NCBI GenBank assembly: GCA_951813535.1
Contig: OX638345.1
Coordinates: 323,029-387,028 of the forward strand
DNA: 64,000 nucleotides
DNA from: an uncultured Dehalococcoidia bacterium
GTDB taxonomy: Bacteria > Chloroflexota > Dehalococcoidia > Lucifugimonadales > UBA3495
Reading direction: 5' to 3'
Of the stretch, positions 8,170 to 17,656 are shown piece after piece. Position numbers and translations under genes: made by a program. Every line of letters starts with the position of its first letter. Position 1 is the first letter of the stretch. The notes beneath the pieces were generated by a model. The model did not search any database, was not told the DNA's origin, and saw only the letters and a program-made list of their open reading frames with translations.

Positions 8170-8706
8170 TTACCTCTGCCAGCGAAACAGGCTCCATACC
8201 GGAGCGGTGAATTCGGGGAGCAGATCCCCGCCGTCGATGGTGTCGTCCTCGCTCAACTCTACGGGCTGGGCACCGGGCCGGTACACGGTGATGGTGGTGG
8301 TATCGGGGTCGGCCACCCAGACCTGCCGGGCGCCGAAGCTGAGCCACATCTCCGCCTTGCGGCGCAAGGCGGAGCATTCGTCGGTGTGCGATTTCACTTC
8401 CACAATCAGATCGGGAGCAAGGTTGGGGTAGCCTGTCGTGCCCTCAGGTATCCTGCCGGGAGCAATCCACGCCACGTCGGTAGACCGGACCGTATCGGGC
8501 GCAACTTCCAGCAGGTATCCAGGGTCACCTGCAGCCACTTCCCCGTAATTGCGTGGATAGACGAACGTTCCCAATACCGTTGCTGCCATGGCGACCACAG
8601 CAGCTTTTGCGTTTCCGCTGGATGGCCGCTCGATCAATTCTCCCCGTATGAGTTCGTACCTTTTACCGTAGCCCCTGGGAAGGCGCAGCAGTTCGTTAGC
8701 AGTCAT
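8170..8706 (-). CDS. Uma2 family endonuclease-like protein
   Basis: 178 aa. The start is at MTANELLRLP (8706), with GGAGAG 8 nt upstream. It shows the standard short Uma2 layout: GKRYELIRGELIERPSSG, then APDTVRSTDVAWIAP, APDLIVEVKSHTDE (the nuclease-fold motif, with VEVKS matching E-x-K) and EMWLSFGARQVWVADP. This is the most canonical Uma2 in the window, with a Lys in the E-x-K position. It is followed 5 nt later by the M42 peptidase gene. Confidence 0.87.
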   Translation of the reverse strand: MTANELLRLPRGYGKRYELIRGELIERPSSGNAKAAVVAMAATVLGTFVYPRNYGEVAAGDPGYLLEVAPDTVRSTDVAWIAPGRIPEGTTGYPNLAPDLIVEVKSHTDECSALRRKAEMWLSFGARQVWVADPDTTTITVYRPGAQPVELSEDDTIDGGDLLPEFTAPVWSLFRWQR

Positions 8707-8853
8707 GCTGCTCTCTCCATCCAACGACGGGTTAGCTCCATTTTGACATCGCAGTATACGCCAGGCAAACGAGGGTCACCCGCCGGATGCTATACTGCCG
8801 CACGTATATTTTGACCCTGCAAATCCGCCCTCGCGGCGGACCGGAGGTGCGCT

Positions 8854-9930
8854 GTGCTGCCCAAGTTTCGTGTCAGTCTGGACGAGGCTACGATGGTTCC
8901 CGGGGACGACCTGAAGTCCACCGTCGCCGCCGTTTTCGAGAAGATGGGCGTGCCGCCCGAGGACGCTCAGCTGGGCGCCGACGTGCTGGTGGTCGCCGAC
9001 CTGCGCGGCGTCGACTCCCACGGCGTCTCCAACATGCTGCGCAGCTACGTCAGCGGCTACACCAGCGGGCAGATCAACCCCACTCCCGACATGCGGATCG
9101 TCCGCGAGACCCCCAGCACCGCCAGCATCGACTCCGACCGCGGCCTGGGCATCATCACCACACCCAAGGCCATGGACATCGCCATTCGCAAGGCCGCCGA
9201 GGTGGGCGTGGGCATGGTCACCCTGGGCAACGCGCGGCACCTGGGCATGGCCTCCTACCACGCCATGAGGGCGCTGGAGCACGACATGATCGGCGTGTGC
9301 ATGACCAGCTGTCCGCCGTCGGTGGTGCCGACCTTTGGCGCGGAGCCGCGCCTGGGCACCAACCCCATCGCCATCGCCGTGCCGTCGCGCAACGAGGCAC
9401 CCTTCGTGTTCGACGCCGCCACCAGCACGGTGGCCGGCAACAAGGTGGGCATCGCCCGCCGCCTGGGCGTCAAGCTGGAGCCGGGCTGGCTGGCCGACGC
9501 CGAGGGCAACCCCATCATGGAGGAGGCCGACGCGCCCGACAACTACACCCTGCTCACCCTGGGCAGCACCCGCGAGCTGGGCTCACACAAGGGCTACGGC
9601 CTGTCCTGCATGGTGGACATCCTGGCCGGCGTGCTCACCGGATTCGGCTACGGCGCGGTTCCCGGCCGGCCCAACTTTGGCCACTACGTCGCCGCCTACA
9701 ACGTGGCCGGCTTCGACGACCCCGACCACTTCAAGGACCAGATGGACGAGTGGCTGCACATGATGAAGACCACCCGCCCCGCCCCCGGCGAGGAGCGCGT
9801 CATGGTCGCCGGCCAGCCCGAGGCCGAGATGGAAGAGCTCCGCCGCGTCGAGGGCATCCCCCTGCATGAGGAGGTCGTCGACTGGTTCCACGACACCTGC
9901 GGTGAACTGGGCATCGACTGCCCCTTCTGA
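8854..9930 (+). CDS. Ldh family (malate/L-lactate/ureidoglycolate-type) NAD(P)-dependent oxidoreductase
   Basis: 358 aa, typical family length. Signatures are DLRGVDSHGVSNMLR (active-site His), LGNARHLGMASYHAMRAL, LGTNPIAIAVPS and GSHKGYGLSCMVDIL. These enzymes reduce or oxidise 2-hydroxy/2-oxo acids and use NAD(P)H through a fold unlike Rossmann dehydrogenases; the substrate cannot be told here. It starts at GTG 8854 behind GGAGG. The last codons and stop are followed by an exact 17-bp tandem duplication (9913-9929 and 9930-9946). Confidence 0.88.
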   Translation: MLPKFRVSLDEATMVPGDDLKSTVAAVFEKMGVPPEDAQLGADVLVVADLRGVDSHGVSNMLRSYVSGYTSGQINPTPDMRIVRETPSTASIDSDRGLGIITTPKAMDIAIRKAAEVGVGMVTLGNARHLGMASYHAMRALEHDMIGVCMTSCPPSVVPTFGAEPRLGTNPIAIAVPSRNEAPFVFDAATSTVAGNKVGIARRLGVKLEPGWLADAEGNPIMEEADAPDNYTLLTLGSTRELGSHKGYGLSCMVDILAGVLTGFGYGAVPGRPNFGHYVAAYNVAGFDDPDHFKDQMDEWLHMMKTTRPAPGEERVMVAGQPEAEMEELRRVEGIPLHEEVVDWFHDTCGELGIDCPF

Positions 9931-9946
9931 TCGACTGCCCCTTCTG
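9913..9946 (+). repeat. 17-bp perfect tandem duplication spanning a stop codon
   Basis: ATCGACTGCCCCTTCTG occurs twice head to tail. The first copy encodes the end of the Ldh protein and the second lies just after its stop codon, a simple slippage-type duplication. Confidence 0.8.
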
Positions 9947-9960
9947 ATGGGCGGCCCGTT

Positions 9961-10197
9961 TTAGATATTGGTGAACCACAGACACGTGACCGTGTTGGTC
10001 ACGCCGTTGATGGGACGGATTCGGTGGCGCATGATCTCGGTGAGGTCCTCCACCGTTCCCGCCTCCAGCTCGACCACCATGTCGTAGGGTCCCAAGACCT
10101 CGCGAACCGCCGCCCCGCTGATGGTGTTCAGGCGTTCGACCACCTCCTGCGTCCGCGCGGGTTCCACGTTGATGAGCACGTATGCGTTGGCCGCCAT
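9961..10197 (-). CDS. Stand-alone Lrp/AsnC ligand-binding (RAM) domain protein
   Basis: 78 aa. The whole protein is one RAM domain: AYVLINVEPARTQEVVERLNT, VREVLGPYDMVVELEAGTVEDLTEIMRHRI and TNTVTCLW. There is no helix-turn-helix, so it cannot act as a classical Lrp regulator alone; short RAM proteins form decamers and bind small molecules, often amino acids. A strong ribosome site (AAGGAGG) lies 7 nt before ATG 10197. It may modulate another regulator or enzyme. Confidence 0.85.
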   Translation of the reverse strand: MAANAYVLINVEPARTQEVVERLNTISGAAVREVLGPYDMVVELEAGTVEDLTEIMRHRIRPINGVTNTVTCLWFTNI

Positions 10198-10350
10198 TGC
10201 AATGCCTCCTTGCGGGTGATGCTTTTATCGTAACATTGCCCCACGCCGTATTCGCGACATCGCCGCTGGTTTCGACGTTCCAGGACGGTACCGGAAGTGT
10301 GCTCTATACTAGAGATCGGTCCTAGCAAGCCCAATGAAGGCTGACCACTC

Positions 10351-11598
10351 ATGATTACCGACATAACCCTCCAAAACTTCAAGTGCTTTCGTGAGGTCAG
10401 CATCTCGCCGAAGTTGGTGACCGTTCTAATCGGCCCGAATGGGACTGGCAAATCTGGTCTCCTACAAAGTTTGTTGTTACAAAAGCAATGGGGAGGGAGC
10501 GGAGATCCCCGAACGTTGGAATTAGATGGAAACCTGGTTCAGATGTCACCGGGGGAGTTCATCAACTTTTCCGGATCAGAGCCACCTCGCGAGGTTGAAT
10601 TTGCATGGTCGGGACGGTGGGTCCTTGAACGAGAGGCGCATGGGATTGAAGTTAGGTTCAATCTCATTTGCAAGTTTGATACCGCTGCGCGGATGACGTT
10701 TAAAAATGTTGACGCAAACTGTATGTTCCACGGCGACCCCGTGCATATTTTCGGTTCTACTAACGATGGGCCAATCTCGCTGGTATTTCAAGGTGAACGG
10801 ACGTCGCTGTCGCAAATTGCTGGCCCGCAGATCGCCCATCTATCTGGGTTAGAGTATATTCCTGTGGACATCAAGGATGTGCTTCCACAAGTCCTCAACT
10901 CTCCGCGATCGCTTTTTGCTCAAATGAAGCTGGTACCGGCGGTTCGAGGATTGGGACGCAGGCGATATTCCCTAGGCTCTGAACTGCACGACGATATATT
11001 GGTAACGGACGGACTAAGCGCACAAGAAGACGCGATGGTAACCACAATGGCATACTCAGGGGCCGAGATGACACTTGTATCCGATTGGATGCGTAGAGTA
11101 ACTGGGGTAGGCATCAAGGCACCAGTGGTCCCTCCTCAATCGGTGGCTCCAGTTTCAACTACCTCGTTCGGTGAGCCTAGTTTGCTGGCGGAAGGATCGG
11201 GCACAAACGCCTTGGTTCATCTCCTTTTCGAACTCGCAAGGGCTCGCAGCGGAGCGACCGTCCTGATCGAAGAACCCGAAATCCACTTGCATCCCGGCGC
11301 TCAGGCGGAACTGGCCTCTGTCATCGCCGGGGAGGCCAAAGCCTCGAACAAACAGGTGATCATGACCACGCACAGCGAACACATCGCTGGCCGACTGATG
11401 ATCGAAGTGGCCGAGGGCAATCTGTCGCCGGAGGATATTGCTATCTACTCGTTTGAAAAAGACGACGACGGGGTTTGTTCTGCCAGCGAGATCGAGGTGT
11501 CTGAAAATGGCCAGGTCGCCGGCGGGTTGCGGAGTTTCTTCCAGACCGACCTGGATGAAATGCGTCGCTACGTTGACGCTCTGCGGGCCAAAGCATGA
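10351..11598 (+). CDS. AAA-type ATPase (AAA_21/DUF3696-like, SMC/OLD-related)
   Basis: 415 aa. The N-terminal ITDITLQNFKCFREVSI leads into Walker A GPNGTGKS (near residues 29-36). The C-terminal part holds the Walker B region TVLIEEPEIHLHPGAQAEL and the H-loop-like IMTTHSEHI. This split ABC-type layout with few insertions is typical of ATPases that work with a nuclease partner in conflict systems. The downstream PIN-like gene overlaps it by 4 nt. The pair is visibly AT-richer than the flanks, which suggests horizontal gain. A -10-like TATACT sits about 45 nt upstream. Confidence 0.82.
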   Translation: MITDITLQNFKCFREVSISPKLVTVLIGPNGTGKSGLLQSLLLQKQWGGSGDPRTLELDGNLVQMSPGEFINFSGSEPPREVEFAWSGRWVLEREAHGIEVRFNLICKFDTAARMTFKNVDANCMFHGDPVHIFGSTNDGPISLVFQGERTSLSQIAGPQIAHLSGLEYIPVDIKDVLPQVLNSPRSLFAQMKLVPAVRGLGRRRYSLGSELHDDILVTDGLSAQEDAMVTTMAYSGAEMTLVSDWMRRVTGVGIKAPVVPPQSVAPVSTTSFGEPSLLAEGSGTNALVHLLFELARARSGATVLIEEPEIHLHPGAQAELASVIAGEAKASNKQVIMTTHSEHIAGRLMIEVAEGNLSPEDIAIYSFEKDDDGVCSASEIEVSENGQVAGGLRSFFQTDLDEMRRYVDALRAKA

Positions 11599-12065
11599 CT
11601 CCACGGTTCATCCTCGATGAGAACGTGGTTATCTGCGCACAGTTGGGGGTCGATCAGGACGGTGATCCAAGTCCGGTTTGTGCCGATTTAATTCAGCAAA
11701 TCATAGACATTTGCCACACGCTGATTGTGGATGATGCTCTTTGGGACAGGTACGAGGAGCAACTGCATCGTCCCCGGCACGCGCACCCGACTTTGGGACC
11801 TTACTTGATGCGCGTTCTTTGGAATGCACTCACCACGATCGCAAAAATAGATGGGCTAGGGCACAGCGCTCCACAATTTGATGACGAAGGTGTGATCCCT
11901 GCCGGTAGCCAAGATGACACCTTCATCGTCAGGCTAGCGGTGGAAACCGGCGCTATTTTGGTAACGGCCGACGAACCTCTGCGAGAAGATTTGCGGTCTT
12001 CTGGCATTGAAGCCCAGTATGATTTGTCAGTGCTTTCCCCGGAGGAAGCCTTGCACCAACTCTGA
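11595..12065 (+). CDS. PIN-like domain protein paired with AAA ATPase
   Basis: 156 aa. The acidic positions of a PIN-type fold are visible: RFILDENVVICAQ at the start, SQDDTFIVRLAVETGAILVTADEPLRED in the C-terminal half (last acidic pair near residue 130). PIN domains are metal-dependent RNases. The ATG overlaps the ATPase stop (ATGA), so the two proteins are coupled. The assignment rests on motif pattern only; length and spacing are slightly unusual for VapC. Confidence 0.68.
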   Translation: MTPRFILDENVVICAQLGVDQDGDPSPVCADLIQQIIDICHTLIVDDALWDRYEEQLHRPRHAHPTLGPYLMRVLWNALTTIAKIDGLGHSAPQFDDEGVIPAGSQDDTFIVRLAVETGAILVTADEPLREDLRSSGIEAQYDLSVLSPEEALHQL

Positions 12066-12106
12066 TTTGAGCAAGCGCGTGCGCTGGATCGCGCTTCGGC
12101 CACCCA

Positions 12107-13234
12107 TCACTCCTTCAGCGCCGGTATTACTTCCTTGCCGAACAGTTCTATGGAGCGCATGGTGTCGGCGTGGGAGAGTTGGCCGCCCTGGGCCTCTAGG
12201 AGGATGGAGCCGATGCCCAGCTCGTCGCGGATGTGGCGCAGCTTCTTGATGACGGTGTCGGGGCTGCCGACCACCAGGTGGTAGCGGTCCTGCAATTCCT
12301 GGTATGACATCTCGTTCAGGGGCGTGGGACGGCGGGCCGCCACCGCCGCGGCGCCGGCGCGGGACGTGTAGCCGGGCGGCGACCAGTATTCGCGGGGGCC
12401 GCGCAGGGGGTAGTTCATGCGCCAGAGGAACGCCTTGCCCGCCTCCTGCGCCTTCTCGTCGGTGTCGTTGACGTGGGCGCAGATCATGAAGGCGAACTTC
12501 TCGGGGCCGGGCTCCCAGCCGTCGGCCGCGGCGTACTCGCGGTAGCGGGCGAACAGGTTCTTCGCCACGTCCAGCGGGGTCAGGAAGGCCGCGTAGGTGT
12601 AGCGATGGCGCGCCGTCCACTCGACGGTCTCGGGACTGCCGGTGCCGGGAACCCACACCGGCGGGTGCGGCTTCTGGATGGGCAGCATCCAGGGGTTCAC
12701 CGCGCGGTAGTGGTAGTGGTTGCCCTCCCAGCGGAAGGGGCCGGGCGTGGTCCAGGTCTTCACCACGAGGTCGTGGCACTCCTCGAAGCGCTCGCGGTTG
12801 TGGATGGGGTTGGTGTTGTTGGCCCAGGACTCGATGCCGATGCCGCGCACGAAACCGGAGATGATGCGACCGCCGGAGATCACGTCCAGCAGGGCGATCT
12901 CCTCGGCCAGGCGGACGGGGTTGTCGGACGTGGGCAGCATGTTGCCCAGCATCAGGATCTTGGCCCGCTTGGTGATGCGCGCCAGGATGCCGCCGGTGAT
13001 GTTGACCTCGACGTCCATGCACGACGGCGTGTTGTGATGCTCGTTGAGCATCAGGCCGTCGAAGCCCATCTCCTCGGCGTGCTGGTACTCGTCCAGGTAG
13101 CGGTTCATCAGGCCGCTGGCGGTCTGGGGGTCGAAGTAGGTGTTGGGGAAGGTGAGCCGCATGGACGGGAACTTCTCCGCCTCCGACTCCGGGAACTCGG
13201 CGTAGGGCATCTCGGTGAAGTAGAAAACGTCCAT
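12107..13234 (-). CDS. LLM class flavin-dependent oxidoreductase
   Basis: 375 aa, a luciferase-like TIM barrel. Diagnostic stretches are HAEEMGFDGLMLNEHHNT, ARITKRAKILMLGNMLP, RLAEEIALLDVISGGRIISGFVRGI and SPDTVIKKLRHI. These enzymes use reduced FMN (or F420) and O2 to oxidise diverse organic compounds. The start at 13234 follows GGAGG; upstream in-frame sequence is not coding-like. The lineage inferred here is known for large expansions of this family, and a second member lies at 47404. Confidence 0.9.
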   Translation of the reverse strand: MDVFYFTEMPYAEFPESEAEKFPSMRLTFPNTYFDPQTASGLMNRYLDEYQHAEEMGFDGLMLNEHHNTPSCMDVEVNITGGILARITKRAKILMLGNMLPTSDNPVRLAEEIALLDVISGGRIISGFVRGIGIESWANNTNPIHNRERFEECHDLVVKTWTTPGPFRWEGNHYHYRAVNPWMLPIQKPHPPVWVPGTGSPETVEWTARHRYTYAAFLTPLDVAKNLFARYREYAAADGWEPGPEKFAFMICAHVNDTDEKAQEAGKAFLWRMNYPLRGPREYWSPPGYTSRAGAAAVAARRPTPLNEMSYQELQDRYHLVVGSPDTVIKKLRHIRDELGIGSILLEAQGGQLSHADTMRSIELFGKEVIPALKE

Positions 13235-13439
13235 CAGCTTGCCTCCGTGAACATCCGCGGATTCCTCGCCGGTGAAATGAGGGCGGCGTTCCGCGATTGT
13301 GGCGAAGTATAGCACGGGGGTTTCGGCGGCCCTTTTCCGCAGCGTTGCCCGCCCGCGCAGCGGGTCACCGAAAGCGTGGTAGATTCGGCCGATGTCGCAT
13401 CCCGCAACGCCGGGTTCCTCGCCGCCCAAGGGGACACGC

Positions 13440-14642
13440 ATGCCGATCGCAGCAACGCCCGATGATCACGCCGCCAACCTGCGCGGCGCGCTGGTCGAGG
13501 ACCTCGTCAACCAGGGCGCAATCGTCAGCCAGCCAGTGCGCGATGCGTTCGCGAGCGTGCCCCGCCACCTGTTTGTGCCCAGAGTCGACCTGCACGCCGC
13601 CTATGCGGACCAGCCGGTCTTCATTCGTTGGGACGGTGGGATCCCCATCAGTTCGTCCACGCAGCCCACCATGATGGCCATCATGGCGGAGCAGTTGCGC
13701 CTGGAACCCGGCTGCCGGGCGCTGGAAATCGGCGCCGGCACCGGATACAACGCGGCCATCCTTTCACACATCGTCGGCGAAAACGGCCAGGTCGTCACGG
13801 TGGACATCGACCAGGACATCGTGGACGAGGCGGCCGGCAATCTGTCCAACGCTGGGTACGGCGACGTCGAGGCGGTGTGCCGGGACGGGTTCGAAGGATA
13901 CTCCCCGAGCGGGCCCTACGACCGCATCATGGTTACCGTGGGCGCCCAGGATATCTCGCTCCATTGGGTTGAACAGTTGAGGGAGGGCGGGATCATAGTG
14001 GCGCCGCTGTGGTTCAGGGGTTACCGTCTCAGCGTGGCCCTGCAGAAACGCGACGGCGGGCTCGAGAGTTTGTCCGCAGCGCCGTGCATGTTCATCCCGA
14101 TCCGCGGCAGCGCCGACCGAACCGAGGGGTATTTCCCCGTCGGCAATCCTCCCGGCGACGCCCCCCAAATGTACATTGGTATGGAACGGGACGACCCCGA
14201 CCACCGCCGTCTTCTGGATCGCGTGTTTGCCCAGGAGGAGCAACTCCGGGATATCGGGCGTTCCCTGGAGGGCCAGTTTCATACCCAGGACCTTTCATCC
14301 GGTTTCTACATGTTCCTCACAGCCGACCCACGGATCAACATCATTCACTGGGAATCCGGCGATGGACTTTTCCAGGGCGCCGGCTATGCGCTGATTGACC
14401 TCGAAACCATGAGCGCGGCCGTGCTGTGCGACGGTCGACCAGACCAGGTGATGGTCTACGGGAACGACGCCGCGCACGTTGAGCTGATCGGGCTTCTTGA
14501 CGGTTGGGACGTGCTGGGCCGGCCTTCGATCCGCAGCCTGCGCATACGCGCGTTCTCCAGCCCTCCGCAATCCTTGCCGGACGGCCATTGGTCAGTCGCC
14601 AAGAGATCGCCCTTCACCTGGGCCATGTCGTGGGACGGTTGA
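13440..14642 (+). CDS. PCMT-type methyltransferase with long C-terminal extension
   Basis: 400 aa. Residues about 10-210 match protein-L-isoaspartate O-methyltransferase: LVEDLVNQGAIVSQPVRDAF, VPRHLFVP, ISSSTQPTMMAIM and the SAM-binding ALEIGAGTGYNAAIL. Classical PCMT is about 210-230 aa; the extra 190 residues form a second domain seen in long PCMT homologues, including the FxLD-lanthipeptide-associated group. No lanthipeptide precursor is visible next to it. The ATG at 13440 has AGGGGA upstream. Repair of isoaspartate or modification of a dedicated peptide are both possible. Confidence 0.82.
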   Translation: MPIAATPDDHAANLRGALVEDLVNQGAIVSQPVRDAFASVPRHLFVPRVDLHAAYADQPVFIRWDGGIPISSSTQPTMMAIMAEQLRLEPGCRALEIGAGTGYNAAILSHIVGENGQVVTVDIDQDIVDEAAGNLSNAGYGDVEAVCRDGFEGYSPSGPYDRIMVTVGAQDISLHWVEQLREGGIIVAPLWFRGYRLSVALQKRDGGLESLSAAPCMFIPIRGSADRTEGYFPVGNPPGDAPQMYIGMERDDPDHRRLLDRVFAQEEQLRDIGRSLEGQFHTQDLSSGFYMFLTADPRINIIHWESGDGLFQGAGYALIDLETMSAAVLCDGRPDQVMVYGNDAAHVELIGLLDGWDVLGRPSIRSLRIRAFSSPPQSLPDGHWSVAKRSPFTWAMSWDG

Positions 14643-14752
14643 CGCGTTAGTTCTTGAAGCAATAGACCATGATTCACCGATTTCGGTACATCTCGACTTC
14701 CACACGGCCATAATCCGGCAATAGGGAACTTGCATACGCTGTGGTTCAGCCG

Positions 14753-14781
14753 TTGACATTCATATCATATTGCAATACTTT
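14753..14781 (+). promoter_or_regulatory. Sigma70-type promoter for the histidine kinase operon
   Basis: A perfect -35 TTGACA (14753-14758), a 17-nt spacer and -10 TACTTT (14776-14781) lie in an AT-rich patch 73 nt before the kinase start. Confidence 0.6.
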
Positions 14782-14853
14782 GTATCGTCATAATGAAAGG
14801 CTGCTTACGAGCACGGGCTGCATAACGTATCCAGCGGTCGGGAGACGCGGGTG

Positions 14854-16272
14854 ATGAGCACACAGCAGGACCAGCAGCAGGAAATCGCCCGCCTCACCGC
14901 AGCGCTGGCGGAGCGCGACCAGGAATTGGCCTCGCTGCGCACCCGGCTCACCCTGGACGAGAGCGGGGGGCGGGCGCCGATCGTTCGCGGCGAGCCGGCG
15001 GCCGGCGACGTCAGTGACGCGGAGACCTTCCACGAAGCGCTGCACGGCCTGGCCCTGGTGTCCCGCCTGCGCATCGGCGCCCACCAGGCCGCCCTCAGCT
15101 ACGTGCCCGACGGGAACTTCAAATCGGCCATCCACACCCACTCCTTCTCCGAGAAGTACGCCCGGTACAACGCCTACGACGTGATGCCGACGGGCGACGG
15201 CATCTGGGGCCTGGTGGTCAAGACCCGGGCGCCGGTGCGCATGACCACGGACGAGCTCTACGCCCATCCGGACTTCAAGCGTTTCAGCGACCTCAAGAAC
15301 ACCCACGGCCTGGAGCACCCGCCCCTGCCGGGCTGGCTGGCCGTGCCCGTGCTGCGCCGCGACGGCGGTTTGATCGGCGTGGTGCAGCTGAGCGACAAGT
15401 TCGACGGGGAGTTCACCCAGGCCGACGAGGACCAGTTGGTGCAGCTGGCCAAGTTCTACACGGCGACCTTTGAACTCCAGTACGTGTACGAAGACCTGCG
15501 GCTGCTGACCGGCGCGCTGCGGCAGGCGACGCGGGAATTGCAACGCTCCAACGCCGAGCTCGAACAGTTCGCCTACGTGGCCTCCCACGACCTGCAGGAA
15601 CCGCTGCGGATGGTGACGAGCTACCTGCAACTGCTCGAACGCCGGTACAAAGCGAACCTGGACCAGGACGCCAGCGACTTCATCGCCTTTGCCGTTGACG
15701 GCGCGGCCCGGATGCAGACCCTCATCCAGGACCTGCTGACCTACTCCCGCGTCGGCACCCGGGGCGTTTCCTTCGAACCCACGGACTGCCAGGCGGTGTT
15801 GGATCAGGTGCTGATGAACCTGGAAGTGGCCGTCGGCGAGAGCGACACTGAAATCAGCTCCGGCCCCCTGCCGAACCTGTCCGCCGACGCGTCACAATTG
15901 GCGCAGTTGCTGCAGAACCTGATCGGCAACGCCATCAAGTTTCGGGGCGACAGCCCCCCACGCATTCGTGTCGAAGCCGCGCAACGCAGCGACGATTGGC
16001 TCTTCTCTGTCCAGGACAACGGAATCGGCATTGACCCCCAGTACTCGGACCGCATCTTCCAGGTATTCCAGCGCCTGCACGGGATTGGACAGTACCCGGG
16101 CACCGGCATCGGGCTGGCCGTCTGCAAGAAGATCGTGGAACGGCATCAGGGAAGCATCTGGGTGGAGTCGCAGGCCGGCGCCGGGGCGACCTTTTTCTTC
16201 ACCATACCGGTCCATCTCGACTCGCTCCCGGACGCCGACCGGGCCGCGGCATTGACGGGGCCGTCCGGGTGA
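14854..16272 (+). CDS. GAF-domain sensor histidine kinase
   Basis: 472 aa with no membrane segment, so cytosolic. Order: short coiled coil (10-35), GAF-like sensor (about 55-210), linker coiled coil, HisKA with phosphoacceptor His in [12 protein letters not shown] (near 246), and HATPase with N box [10 protein letters not shown]1 DNGIGID and G2 [18 protein letters not shown]. The HisKA subtype ([14 protein letters not shown]) is the phytochrome/Cph1-like group, which typically signals to Rcp1-like regulators such as the two encoded next. It starts at ATG 14854, directly after an alternative GTG. Confidence 0.9.
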   Translation: MSTQQDQQQEIARLTAALAERDQELASLRTRLTLDESGGRAPIVRGEPAAGDVSDAETFHEALHGLALVSRLRIGAHQAALSYVPDGNFKSAIHTHSFSEKYARYNAYDVMPTGDGIWGLVVKTRAPVRMTTDELYAHPDFKRFSDLKNTHGLEHPPLPGWLAVPVLRRDGGLIGVVQLSDKFDGEFTQADEDQLVQLAKFYTATFELQYVYEDLRLLTGALRQATRELQRSNAELEQFAYVASHDLQEPLRMVTSYLQLLERRYKANLDQDASDFIAFAVDGAARMQTLIQDLLTYSRVGTRGVSFEPTDCQAVLDQVLMNLEVAVGESDTEISSGPLPNLSADASQLAQLLQNLIGNAIKFRGDSPPRIRVEAAQRSDDWLFSVQDNGIGIDPQYSDRIFQVFQRLHGIGQYPGTGIGLAVCKKIVERHQGSIWVESQAGAGATFFFTIPVHLDSLPDADRAAALTGPSG

Positions 16273-16330
16273 CCGCTGCGCCATCACTCGACAAACCCCA
16301 ACTATCACCCTAGCGCAGGAGGACGGGGCA

Positions 16331-16777
16331 ATGACACTACAATCACGCAGCAAGCCCATACAAATTCTCCTGGTCGAAGACAACCCCGGCGACGCGAGGC
16401 TGACCCGCGAGGCTTTTGCCGACGCCAGTGTCTCCAACAACCTCTCCGTGGTGGGCGATGGAGAACAGGCGATGGCATTCCTCAGGCGGCAGGGCGATTA
16501 CGCCGGCGCGCCGCGCCCCGACCTCATTCTCCTGGACCTGAACCTGCCCCGCAAGAGCGGCCGCGAGGTGCTGGAAGACGTCAAAACCGACCCGGAACTG
16601 CTCTCCATTCCCGTCGTGGTGATGACCACCTCGGAAGCGGAGGGGGACATCCTCAACTCCTACTACCACCACGCCAACGCGTACGTCACCAAGCCCGTTG
16701 ACCTCGATCGTTTCATCGACGTTGTCAGCAAGATCGAGGGGTTCTGGCTCACCGTGGCGAAGCTGCCGCCGGAGTGA
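16331..16777 (+). CDS. Single-domain response regulator, Rcp1-like
   Basis: 148 aa, a receiver domain only. [18 protein letters not shown] holds the acidic pocket, [13 protein letters not shown] the phosphorylated Asp, [12 protein letters not shown] the Thr/Ser switch and [11 protein letters not shown] the conserved Lys. The '[11 protein letters not shown]' start and the hydrophobic C-terminus are typical of Rcp1-like partners of phytochrome-type kinases. It lies 58 nt after the kinase. Confidence 0.9.
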   Translation: MTLQSRSKPIQILLVEDNPGDARLTREAFADASVSNNLSVVGDGEQAMAFLRRQGDYAGAPRPDLILLDLNLPRKSGREVLEDVKTDPELLSIPVVVMTTSEAEGDILNSYYHHANAYVTKPVDLDRFIDVVSKIEGFWLTVAKLPPE

Positions 16778-16909
16778 CCTGCTAATGAGCAATCCGTCGC
16801 GTCAGCAGCGCGCCGTGCAGGTCAGCGGTTACACCACCAGGGCCACGATCACGACACCGCCGTCACGATGTCCGACAAGCACGATGTCCGACAAAGGAGG
16901 AAGAGCGCC

Positions 16910-17419
16910 ATGACTACACGCTCCCCGGAAAACCCCATCGAGGTGCTGCTGGTTGAGGACAACCCCGCAGACGCCAGGCTGACGGAGGAGATTCTGAAAG
17001 ACTCGGCGTACGCCGTGAATCTCTCGGTGGTCGAGGACGGAGAGGACGCAATGACCTATCTCCGCCGCCAGGGCGAGTACGCGTACACTCTCCGGCCCGA
17101 CCTGGTCCTGCTGGACCTGATGCTGCCCAAAAAGAGCGGCCAGGAGGTCCTTACCGAGATCAACGACGACGCCAACCTGCGGAACATTCCGGTGATGATT
17201 CTGACCGGAACCGCGGCGGAACAGAGCCTGCTCTGGACATACAACATTTCCCCCGGAAGGTTCTGCCGCAAGCCCATCGAATTGCATCGTTTTGACGCGG
17301 CCGTCGCTCAACTCGAGACGCTCAGCGAGCGTCCCCTGGTAATGTCGACGCCGCAATGGGCGCAGGAACAAACCGCCGAGAGAAGCGGCCGAAAGTGGTG
17401 GTGGCCCTTCGGCCGCTAG
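16910..17419 (+). CDS. Second Rcp1-like response regulator
   Basis: 169 aa. The start at 16910 is fixed by AAAGGAGGAAG; an upstream ATG at 16868 has no ribosome site. The receiver is IEVLLVEDNPADARLTEEIL, LVLLDLMLPKKSG (phospho-Asp), MILTGTAAEQS (Thr switch) and FCRKPIELHRF (Lys). The C-terminal 25 residues are basic and aromatic (RSGRKWWWPFGR), unlike the first regulator. Two regulators behind one kinase suggest either branched output or a phosphate sink. Confidence 0.9.
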   Translation: MTTRSPENPIEVLLVEDNPADARLTEEILKDSAYAVNLSVVEDGEDAMTYLRRQGEYAYTLRPDLVLLDLMLPKKSGQEVLTEINDDANLRNIPVMILTGTAAEQSLLWTYNISPGRFCRKPIELHRFDAAVAQLETLSERPLVMSTPQWAQEQTAERSGRKWWWPFGR

Positions 17420-17441
17420 CGGGAAGCGCACTTCAGCTACC

Positions 17442-17608
17442 CCTCATGCGTACCCACTTTCGTAAATCGTCAGAATCAGGATTACGGGATTTTATGATTT
17501 GCAGGATTGGGAGATCTCCATCGCAGAACGGTTCAAATCCGGATAATCCCTAAATCTGGAAAATCCTGATTCTGACGTTTCCGCGCCGCCAAACCGGATA
17601 CGCGTGAG
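17442..17608 (-). repeat. Dispersed palindromic element, copy 1 (inverted orientation)
   Basis: About 167 bp. The outer arms CCTCATGCGTACCC / GGATACGCGTGAG bracket inner arms CGTCAGAATCAGGATT / AATCCTGATTCTGACG. The asymmetric centre (GGTTC near CCATCGCAGAAC) reads on the minus strand relative to copies 2-4. It lies between the response regulator and the P-loop-like gene. Confidence 0.8.
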
Positions 17609-17656
17609 CCGGCCTGCCGGGTTGACAGACCCGCAGCGTGCGGGCATCGTAAATGC

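Noticed and set aside
17529-17540. GGTTCAAATCC, resembling a tRNA T-loop
   Set aside because: It is part of palindromic element copy 1; no acceptor, D or anticodon stem fits around it, and related words occur in the other copies.
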